A DNA stretch of 64,000 bases from Centroberyx gerrardi. Lineage: Eukaryota; Chordata; Actinopteri; Beryciformes; Berycidae. The position numbers and the translations under genes are program-made. The notes beneath the pieces are model-generated. The model saw nothing but the letters and a program-made list of their open reading frames with translations. It was not told the DNA's origin and ran no database searches. This document shows, piece after piece, positions 11,701 to 23,700 of the stretch (the stretch's first letter is position 1; each line of letters begins with the position of its first letter). Location: the NCBI RefSeq assembly GCF_048128805.1, contig NC_135998.1:26357896-26421895 (forward strand). The letters run 5' to 3'.

Positions 11701-14700
11701 TGCCCATTTGGCCAGGATTAAAACTATAAAAAAACAAAAAAGAAATCTGCACACCAGACCAGAATATGGAAAAGGAGAAGTGGTCCAAATCTCAGAATCA
11801 TAAAATGGCCATTGTGCCCAATGCCATCACTCTGTAAAGACTTATACATTACTCACCCTATAACCGAAACAGTTCCCCATAAGGGATGCGATCACCTGTT
11901 CTACTACTCATGTCATCTATATGATCCTAGTGGCCTTGCTTATTGGTAAAACATCACATGCCTTAAAACAAGGCATAAGTGAACATAAGAGTTCTATACG
12001 ACGTAATGATAGAGAATATCCAGTAGTCCATTTCATCAATCACATTTCAGCATAATATATCAACCTTTTGTTTCTGTGGCATTGAAAAAGTTAGACTGTC
12101 TAATAGAGGGGGTCAAAATCTATCTCCTGTCTTGGCTGCAAAAGCAGGATAGCTTTCTGTAACTCGTTTTCCAGTTGCTTTGTGTGGTAGTCCGGTGCAT
12201 TTTCATTAGGGATGCACCGATGCCACTTTTTCAATGCCGATACCGATTACGAGTATGAAAGTTTAAGTATCGGCCGATACTGAGTACCGATCCGATCCAT
12301 TACTTTTACTGAACAGTGCAGGCTTACTTCCTTAGTTTGGGGTCAATGGACAAAATTATTGAGATAAAATCCTTGTTTTTCCCACTGTTTGAGAAATACA
12401 GGCTTCTATGTGCCACAAATGCATAAAATCAAGACAGTTTGCTTTTATTTCTTACATGTTACTCATGGCTTTCGGTATCAGATTTTAGTCTTGGGTAAAA
12501 TCTCCGATACCGATATTCCATTTTAGCCTGGTATCGGCACCGATACCGATACCAGTATCGGTATCGGTGCATCCCTAATTTTCATAGTGCCCTTTGACTT
12601 GACACTGCATCATCATATCTACATCATATTTAGACACATCTGATTCAGATGCACAGTAGACAACATATGGGGTCTGAACATCTTTCCCTTCAAGGCTTGA
12701 GTGCTCCACTAGCTCTGTAGCTCCTTTACCACGGGAGTAGTTCCAAATAAGTTGTTGAAATCCCCAAAGGAGTAGAAGTGTGCTGTGTAGGTAAAATGTT
12801 TTTTGTCATTTATTCTCATATTGCATCACATAACCATCATTCATCAAGTGGAGAGCGGTTGCTGACAGACTTTGCTCCTTCAGCTTCATGATGAAAGCTA
12901 TCTGAAACAGTAGCCAGCATTCAACGTTAACCGTTGACTAACTGCCCAGTTGTCCAAAATGTTTGGACAACTGTAATGTATTTGTCACTTGCCCTAATGG
13001 GCAAGTAAAACAATTACAAGTGCATGGGTCAAAGGATCAAGTACTCTAATCTGAATTTAGGTGCATGTTCTCTCTGTGTGACTATGTGTATGTGCTTTAG
13101 TAATCACCTGTCGGATGAAAAATTGTGCCACAAATTTGTTGCCACAAGTGGCTGGAAGTTCTTGCTACCTTCTGAATGGAAGGAATTTAATAAATATTTA
13201 GATGCATCATTAAAACACCTTTTACAGAGTCGTACTATGTAGCCTAGATCGGTTGCATATCTTTCACAATCATTTCAGCAGTGAGACCAGCTACCAGAGG
13301 GTCTCTGGTGTCATAAAAAAAAAAAAAAAAACCTTTGGTAGCAATTGTGTCATTAACAAAAACAATACGTGGGCAAATTTCAAGGAAGTAAATGACAATC
13401 TTGTTCAGTGTAAGGTACCATGGCTCCACAACAACATTGCTGAATCATCTCAAAAAGCATCCAGCTATTCCTACAAGTGACGAAGACGGACCTAGTAAAA
13501 CTAGCATGACAACATTTGTGCAAGCTCATTGGAAGTGTGACAGAAGCTGAACTGAGAGAATCTCACTACCGACATGATTGCTAAATATATGCAACCAGTC
13601 TGTACCTTTTTTTTTGTTTTTTTTTTGTTTTGAGAGTGTAAAGTGATTTCATTTGTTCTTTTTATCCATAATTTGTTCTAGCCTTTTGTAATTTTCAACA
13701 TGCATTGAGATTCAAATGTTTAGACCATGCACTGAATAGTCAGCCATGAGAAAATTGACTTGTGCACATCCCTAACAATTAGGCTACTCATCCACTGTCA
13801 TTTCCATTGCTGTCATCTACGTTTCAGTGTGTTATTTATGTTTTCTGCAAGATTTTTGAGTTTGTGGGCATGGAGCTGGACATTTTGGTGGTCTACCTGC
13901 ACAAGTGTTGGTATCGCTTGTTTTTGGTTCTGTCATGCAAAAGGGGCGCAGACACATGAACTGTCTATCCTTTCTTGTATAGAACATAGTTCCTTCAGAG
14001 GTTTGAGAGGGACCCTGTTGGACTTTTGTTCCTGTAACTTTTGTTACAGGAACCTATTACAGTTTATGTCCTGTCAATATATAGGCTATGGGACCTGGAT
14101 GACCTTTGCTAGATTCTTTCTCATTTTCTTACACTTCCTTTTTGACTCAGCAAGTTGCATTTTAATGCTCATTATCTGGTTCATCCAACTTGCTTGTTCT
14201 TTTTTTTCTTTCTATCTAGTGCATTTTCTTGATAGCTTGTCTACATTAGGATATTTATTTCTGGGGTTGATGATACAAGTGATCCCTGCTCTGTTGGTGC
14301 CCATTTAGAAGGGTGTTGCTGGTTTTCATTGGTGCAGCTGCTTAGCATGTGACATTTACCCACGGTGCCGTGGGCATCAAGAGACAAATTCATGTCAGTC
14401 AGTCAGTCATCAACTCTTCGTGAGATGGCCTCTAGCAGCCAAAGATGCCCTGTCTTTGGCCTCTCGCCTATAGGTTAAATATCACACTGACTCCCAAACA
14501 CTGAGTCCCACTCTCTGCCATTAGTTTACAAACAACTAACTAAACTAAACTTAAAATTAATTAAAATAAATTAATTAACTAAAAGCTGCAATGTCCTATT
14601 CATTTATTTTCTATCTTTTTCTTTGATTTAAAGTATAAGCCTAAATCTCATTTTCCAGTCCATGTCATGAGGTAGAGCAGCGGATTATTTTCCCAGCATC

Positions 14701-17700
14701 TGTTGAGAAGGGTGCAATACTGGAATGTGGGCCAGATTTCACGAGGGCAGGGTAAAATTGATGATCAGACTGATAAAGTAGCCAGATTGTTCCAGCCCTG
14801 ACAATGTGTGACACAAAGCTGTCAGTGCAGCAAATTCTCTAGAAACATTCTGTCATCAGTCAGCCCCCCAAAACTGAGCAGGAAGCCTGTTAGCATGGTT
14901 ACAATATGGCCTGGTTGATTTTTTTCCCTCTAAATTTTCAAGAAAAAATGTAACTGAAGAAATTTGGGAAGGCTAAATCATGTTCTTCTCAGAATTGCCA
15001 TGTGTTAGCCTAATCATATACCCCATACTTTGACTGAGATGAGGGTGGTAGACCGGCTGTCAACTGAACCAGTGAGCACAAACCAAAACTTGGAATAGGC
15101 CTCAAAGCCTATTCCAATAACAACTTGGACAGACGAGTCTAGTATTATTACAAGTAGTTATTAGGCCATTTTTGTCAGATGAAAGCTCCCTCTCTCTGAA
15201 ACATCTCTGCAAAATATAAGCAAATTGTGTGGGTACTATTTAACTGGAAAAATAGGACAACAATGCTGTGAGTGTGCAAACAATATCTCTAGTTTGCAGA
15301 CAGGCAAATTTGCACTCCGACCCTATCCTATTGATAGGAGGCACCTGTTAATTTATTTTTTACTTCACCTTTATTTATTTCAAGCTACATCTAGTTATAT
15401 TAGGTGACACATGTTTAAGTTAGTATGCTACCAATTACAGAAAATTGAGTATAAAACAAGTGTGCTAGGGCTTGGGTGGTGGGGTGGGGAGTAATGCATT
15501 ATTGCAGTGAGTGAAACTACATTGACTTTGTAACTAAGAGAATTGCTAAACAAAATATTTAGGTTAATTCATGCGTTGAATTGAGACTGTACTGGCTGGT
15601 GTACCAGCACACACTGCATTTCCCTTATGCAGGCTCTCAGGACTCTGCACTGCCTAAAAAATGCATACCATAATTCTCCTAAGCACTGTGCATTGCAAAA
15701 AGCATTACACACCAACGAACCAATGAACACACAGAGCGCAGCTCTTGCTTCCCCTGAGCACCTAATAAATAAAATGAGACCACCTCACTCTTACTTTGAA
15801 CACAAAGGGTAATAGAAACCAAAATTGTGATTGAACTGTCACTTGCAAATAAGCACAAATATTTAAAGTTACCTCAACATTTGTGTGCTCTCTCTGCTTT
15901 GAAGTCACACATCTTGCTGGTGCTGTATGTACAGGCATGCAAACTTGTCACCTTTCGGCGAAATTCGCGACTTTGTCACTAGATTTAGCGACTTTTCAGA
16001 ACCCCCTGGCGACTTTATTTCTGAAAAGCGACTAGCGACAAATCTGGCGACTTTTTCTGACCATAGGAAGCAATGTTAATGTGTTGAATCCCAAAGCATT
16101 TGCCAATAAATTGGTAGGCTGATGCCGGTTTGCTCTACTTGCTTGTCATCCAGAGAGGTCTAATGATCACAGCGCTTCCCACACACAGCGTAGCCCCCCT
16201 CCCTCCGCTGCGAGTGGAGACTGTAGGTTATATATTGATATGCAAATTAGCATATGACGTCATCCGGCGACTTCTAGCGACTTTTTGAGCAGCCAATAGC
16301 TACTTTCCTTGGAAACAAGTTGGCAACACTGGTATAATTGTAATTGTGTACCTGGTGGGGCTGCCCTTTGTAAATGTAAGCATATCATATGTAAAGGTAC
16401 ATTTGCGCTTAATAAATTAATACTTTGTACTTTTTTTTGCTCAATCTTGTAATTCTGTTAGCTTGTGACCAGCACCAGAGTAATCCTAAAAGTCATCAGA
16501 AATGAGCATTTAGTAGCTAATTTTTTAAAAAAAAATCTCCGGGGGAGCATACCCCCGGACCCCCCTATCGGGTCTGTGTTTTTCTCTGCTCACGCATCCT
16601 TCTCACCTTTTTCACCCCTAACCAGTTTGCATGCCTGATGTGGCTGTAGGTATTTGTGTTGCACATCCAAGAAACGAGGAGCTGAAGTTGGACAACTGTT
16701 GGACTGACTGTGTGAATGATCAGCAATGGCAGTGAAGCAGCTGAGTTGGTGTCAATAAATTTCATGATTGCTGCTTAATCTGAAACTTAAAAATTGTATC
16801 TGGGCGGGTGATGATTTATCTGGTCAGGGCTAGGGCTGAAATAGGCCTATATTGACAAAAACTCTAATTGCGATCATTTGACAACATATTGCGATTTAAA
16901 CTGCGATTGATATCATCACAGCTTTTTCTTGTCTTCTTTAAAATTGTTCAAAGAAAAGTGATTTTGTTAAAAAAAAATTGTCAGGATTTACTGAGTTTTA
17001 GTATGATGAAAGGTTTTCACCAATATTGTACTTGATTCATGAATCAAAGATTAGCTGCAGCTTTTAGACACCTTGTTTAGAAATCCATTGTGGACGCTCT
17101 TCTCTTAAGCAATTAATTGCAGCCTCTGCAATTTGGAAATTGCAAGAGTTCATATTGCGATTTCAATTTTTTTTTATTTCAGGGTGCCTGAAACACTGTA
17201 TTCACATATGGTTTTGAAGGATTTTACTTTTAAATGGAAAATAATTAAACTTATTCAACTTTCATAACTCATGGCTGTTACATAAACAAAGCAGATAGGG
17301 ATGAAGAAGTACTTCAACAGGGGTCACTAGACTGAATTTGTGGATATGGGCTTTTTAAATTGAGGCTATAATTCTTAATTTCTGAATTTAACCCTTCACA
17401 AGTTAAGTCCACAGAGTACAATGATAATGGAAGAACACATTCAGTTACTTGGGCTTGGTGTGATAATTAGCTGAGACAATACAAATCAAGGCTGAGAGTT
17501 ATTCAGATTAGTTAGCATCAGATCTCAATTATAAGATCTAATTTTGTACCAAAGCATTGGTGCTCAGATTAGAGTAAGCACTTTGTTTATGTGTTTTCCT
17601 GCTGTGGTTCTAGTCCTTTTACACCTCAGCTTAATTAACCTCAATGAGCATGAATGTCAATTAGACTATGTGAGTAAAGGACAGCTCCACTAACTGTAGC

Positions 17701-20700
17701 CATTCAGTTTCTCTTTCTATGTTGCTTTTTGTTTCTAATTATTTTTTAGCGTGTATATACAGTACATAAGGTTGAGACAAAGGGGGCAAAACATACTTTA
17801 TTTGCGTAGGGCCTTCGAGATCATCAGCCTATTTTAGCCAGCCTATTAATAAAGCTGACATCCATTGTGAGCTTACCTCTAAATTTGTACAATGGCCAAA
17901 TTTACCATCCTGAAATAGAAAATATTATAGATATTAAGAAGTGTGGAGAGATAATGGACTCAGTGTAGCATTCTGCATGATGGTCTAAATGTATCTCTCC
18001 ACTATCAGCCAGAACTCTAATTCCCTACTGTCAATGGCCTTTGTGTAATGCGCTATCGATTGTGTTTTGATTAGGGTCAGATTACTAACAGGCTCCCCGA
18101 TGAGAGCTGGTAATGATGGTGGCTGGATTTCCCATAGAGGATGATGTCAGATAGAGTATCCAATCTAGGGAAAACAACAAGCCCTAGCAGTGCAGTAGGG
18201 TACAATACTTTATCAACCAGTACAACCCCATTCAAACTGAGATGTCCTCATATGTATTTTTGTTATCTTCATGCTCTTCACTACCTTACCTGACGTTTTG
18301 GGGGGTTGAATACACCATTTGAGCTCAAGAAAGGAGACATTTCCTTTCACCCCTCCTGCCCAAAAGCATGACCTTGGTGTGGGCCCTTCATCTAGGAGTT
18401 AGGGTTAAAAGTACAGACTGTCATTGCTCTCTGTCTCTTCATAATCTTGTGTCCCTCCCATGCTGTCTCTTTCTCCTGCGTCCCCGTCTTTTTCTCTCCT
18501 CTTACCCTACTCCCCCCCCCCCCCCCCCCTCTCTTTTATATATGGGAGTTGAGAGGAAGCCTGCCTGCTCTTTTAGCCAGGCCTCTTTCCAGTGGCTTTT
18601 GCACATTCCAGTCAGTGCCTTTCTGCCCTAGCGAAGCGGATGCCCTTAATAAAATGACAACAGTAATTTGCCTTTGTCATTCCGGTCCCGGCACAGGCTA
18701 CATCGTGGCTCAAAAATACAGTGCTAGAGGAGGCGGCCGAATGTGTGTGTCGGCTGGCTCTAATTCCCTTTTTTTCTATTTTCCAGAGAGCTGCCTTTTC
18801 CATTAAGCTTGAGGTGGCAGGTCTATTTAAAACCAGCCACGACCCCACCCCTCATTCACACAGCGCTCCAAGTCTGAGAGAAATAAGAAATTAACATCAG
18901 GACTGGATGGGGAAGAATGGACATTTTGTTATTAGACTGTCCTTCAGTTTTATTCAAATTATTCCAACCTTCCTCCCTCCATCTTTTCCTCTCTTTGCCG
19001 CCTTCTTTGACTCTAAACAAGTGACATCACTCATTCTGCATCAAGCGTGAGAGGAAGGCAGGAGCTGCTATTGCATATGGTCCCTGTTTAAAAGCGCCTT
19101 GATGGAAACGTATTAAAATGAGCGGTAATTGATGTAAAATATGACAGAGTGCTGTTGGTTTCCTTGGCTAAGCAAGGAGCTGTGCAACACAGAGGGAAGG
19201 GTCTCCAGTAATGTGACTGATTAATGAAGGATCACTCACTCACGCACACGCAGCTGATTTTATGAAAAATGAATTTTGTGTCGTCATTCCGACAAGCAAG
19301 CGCAGCCGGAAAAAGACTATTAGTTGGGAATCATTATCAATAGCGATATTTTCAAACTCCATTATGCCAATCAGGGTCGGAATCTATTTAATAGATTTAG
19401 TTCCATTTGGCCCGTAATTGATAAATAATCAAAATTTATCAATGTACTCAAGCCCATTTTCACTAACAATCAAGGAAAAGTGGCCCATTTACCACCTGAC
19501 TTGGTCCAAATTAGGGACTAAATTGATGATCAATTAATCTCTAAAAAGGACTAGTGGTGTGTGTGTGTGTGTGTGTTGGGTTGGGGGTGGATATAGGAGT
19601 CAGATAAGCATGGCGATAAGGCGTGAGCTTGAAGGCATGTTAGCGCACCAGAAGATTCGTAACTGCCCGTCTGCTGCATATACACTCGTCACTGAAAAAG
19701 TTGGGAAAATGTCTTGGGGCATATAAGATAAAGTTGGAACTCAATTTTATTTAACACTTGAGAAAGAAGCAATTCTTAAATGCATTTATTTGAAAAGCAT
19801 ATTGGTAACAATGAATTAAATTAGCATTCAATTCAGTTCACAGTGGGATGTTCAAGAAAAATCAATGTTTGAATGTTGTTCGTTGGATAATGACATTGAT
19901 CAGGCTCATTGAATTAAAAAAAAAATATTAGTATTGTGGAAATTATCTTGACTTGAATTGCATCGAGTGTCTTGCCTTGAGTGACCATTATATGAGGAAA
20001 CTAGCCACATACATTTCACCTGAATTAATGTGAATTAACATTGTCAAAAGGAGGTTGAGTTGGAAAATTATTCAAAATGTGTGTCCCAAATTCAGTTGTT
20101 TACTGTTATAAATGTGACAAGATCCATCTCATGCAGGAATGTAACATGCTGAACTCTATGGCTCTACACAGCATTCTCTTAAAGATTTATGCTTAAACCT
20201 TAACGCTTTTGTCCCCTGTCTTGCTGAATATAAGTAATTTCTTCCCTGTTTATATCAAACATGTTCCATTTGTGATTCTAATGCATTTCTCGGGTCCAAC
20301 CTCAGACTATCCCATACCTCCCTTCAGCCTTCACTGTCCACTAGGAAAGGGCATGGATTGAATTTTATCAAAACTGAAGCCAATTCCCATTCCTTTGAAC
20401 AATTCTCATTCTATAACTTTCCAAGATTTTGAAATCTGGTCTACAACTATGGTAAGCCTGATACACCTACAGCCAGGTAGTAAAACAAGTAAAAATGAGA
20501 TTACAAAGTGCAGCAATCCACATACATTCAGTGACGTTAAGAAGACCTTTAGCCTGCAGTAATCAATTGAAGAACACATTCACTGTACTAATGAGTCTGC
20601 TTTACATTTAACATGCATCCATATGCCTATTTTGGGAAGATTATAGGTTGAGATGTCGCACAACATCAGGCTGTTTCTGATTAGATTGTTCACTGTGCAT

Positions 20701-23700
20701 CTGAAATGAGTAGGGCTACTTCAATAGGACAACCTATTGAAGTAGTCCTTTATTTGGCTAACTTAAATTTTCCATGTCTTTCATCAGCTAATAATCAACA
20801 TCAGTGATATGTTCAAATGGAATAATGATACAAATATCTAACTTCTATGGCCTTATATCGTTTGTGGTTGTCAAATATTAAAAATTAGGTCTTCCAATGC
20901 AACATTTCCTCAATTATCAGATAATTCAGTGCATTTCCTACTTCTTCATAGTAGTGAAGTAGTGGGGAATTTTGTAATATGTATTTGCTGGGAAGAGAGA
21001 AAGAAATGCTGTGATTGCTTCACCAGAGCAGGTTAGGTTGATTTAGGTTGACCAACAGTATGACAACCAGTCAGCCAGCTGAGAGGAGGGATGGAGTTCT
21101 GCTTTGTCGGATGATGACAATATAATAACACAATATGCTGAAAAACGTCTGAAATGCAACTGAGGTCAATGCAAAATTGAGATTATAAATGTAGAATACA
21201 TTAGATTATAAATGTAGAATTGAGATTATAAGTGTAGAATACATTATCATTAGAATACAGTGTCCCATAATTATTCTTTGAACTCGATGTGTCAAGAATT
21301 AAGATATTTTTATACTGACAGTAGGGCTATTGTTCACAATGACAATAAATAAAAATAAACATTGGAATAAAGTGCAGTTGCTAAATCAAATTTGGATCTG
21401 AAAGACTAAATGTGGTGATAGTTTACAGGATCTGTGGCCATTGACAGCAGGATCAGTGTCAGATATTGAGCCAGGAGATAATAGATACACTCTAGGCTAG
21501 GCCAAGAATAATAATAATTATCTAATACTTTTAATAATGATCATAAATTGAAGAAAATTGCTGCAGTCGGTAAGATATGGAGTTTTTATCTACACAATTG
21601 ATTACTGCTTTGAATAGCCTAAATGTTTATGCTCATGTCTCGAGGAATAGACTAATTGCGTGACTAAAGTATGTTACTAGGCCAAGACACTGCCTCACTG
21701 ATTAAATCATTGTAATTGTAACAGGACATAATATGAATAATTAACTGCCAACTCAAAACAGAAAGCCTTTAAGTTCTGAGACCTACTACATTTCCATAAT
21801 ACCTATACAGTGTACAATCAGAAAACATGTAGGTCTACTGTAGCAATGCAGCCCTGAAATGGAAAGGGTCAAACTTTTAGTCCATACACTCACTAATTTT
21901 AACTAATCGCGACTTCATGTTAAGCCTAACACAATGAGTAGTTACCTCCGCCAAGGAGGTTATGTTTTCGGTGCCGTTTGTTTGTCTGTTTGTTTGTTTG
22001 TCTGTTAGCAGGATTACGGAAAAACTACTGGCCCGATTTTCATGAAACTTCGTGGAAGGGTGTAACATGGGCCAAGGAAGAACCCATTAAATTTTGGAGC
22101 GGATCCGGATCCGACTCACAAACAAGCAATAATAGCACGAACCTTGGCGGAGGTCTGCGCTCTCCGAGTGCCCTTCTAGTTATTTAAACAGTAATGTTGC
22201 TTTGCATAGCTGCTGTTTGGAACAATCTGCATAGCAGTTTACAATTATTAAACAACAACAATAATCAGGATAGCCCATATACTTTTGATTGGACAGGCCT
22301 TGTTCATAATTTACAAAGAATTACCTTTGCACGTGAAGTTGTATTTAAGTGGGCGAGGGAGCGACATTTTCATTTCAAATAAGCATTAATGATCATTTAT
22401 GAAGGCCTTTTTACTTGGATATTCAGGACCATTTTCCAACGTGTAAAAGTGCAGCCTACAATGCATTAGATCACAATATGTACGATATGTCAAAATTCAT
22501 ATGGAGGCATGATGCAAGGCTGGTTTCCACTTGGATAGCGGTCTTCTGCGTAGCCCTACAGCAGTGAGGAGGAATGATGTGTTCGGGGGTTGTTATTGAG
22601 GTGTGTATCTAGCCCTCCTACGGGAGATGATCTAACTCTGTCCCCTCAGTCAGAGAAATGTTGAAGAGAATGAGGATGGATGGCCTAGTCTGTAAAAGGT
22701 GACCATCACAGGCACCTTTTTATGGTTCGGCCTATATTGTCTGTCTGAGCGGCTGTGCATTTATGTTTCATGTTTGACGCGACGACGCTGCGTGTCACCG
22801 GCTTTAACTTTGAACTGTCTTTTTCTCTCTTTTTGTCCGTAGGCTGGCAAAAGAGAAGATTGCGTACATAACGGAGGCAAAGCAGCAAGAGGAGAAGATC
22901 GAGCGCCTGAAAGCAGAGGCAGGAGATGAGTATGTTATCAAGAAACAGGTAAGTTGGTGAAAGGGCCCGTGGTTTAAGGACTGACCAACAATTGAGTGTT
23001 TTCGTGTAAAAATGTTTGTGTATTAGCCATTTGAGAGATATTACCTAAGAGTAGAGCTCTGTCGATCTCAACCAGTAAGTGATGGAGGTTTTGCCCTCCC
23101 TTAGTTATGAAGAGAATCCTACCATCTTGATGATTTGAGTAGCCCCTCATTCATGTAATGAGGTCAGTCCACAATGATAATTAAGAATTAGGTTTTGAGA
23201 GGAGAATCATTAGTGATTTTGTAATTCGCTTGATGCAGATGTAATTATATCATGTAACTTTGGAGGAGTTTGATAATTACTGACACATGCTGGTAATTTA
23301 GAGCCCCTAACAGATCACTGGCCCATATCCTGCTCTCTCATTCTCTCTCACTCTGCCTCCACCCCTCCATCATCTCCCCAGACTGGTGCAATGGAGAAGG
23401 CAATAGAGGGTGTGGAAATATGAACGACACATGAAGACTTTTGTCCTAGCCTTGTCATCTCCAGCACTGGCATGTCCGGATAGTGTCTTAAATATTGGTC
23501 TTAACTAGTTGTTTGTGGAGAGATTCTACTCTCCTGCGTGTTTCAAGCAGGGTGGCGCACCAGTAGAAATGGCAGAACAGGCCCCATTTTGATGATGTTT
23601 ATCTGATAACATTAAAATTCTGTGCATGTCTTGTTTTGTTTGTTCATTTATAGAGTGACGGCTCACACTGAGCGGTAGGCTTGGCTGGTGTTAAATGGGG

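Noticed and set aside
13760..14308. 182-codon hydrophobic reading frame
   Set aside because: T-rich intron sequence with an internal palindrome, no family resemblance and no splice partner. Hydrophobicity follows from base composition.
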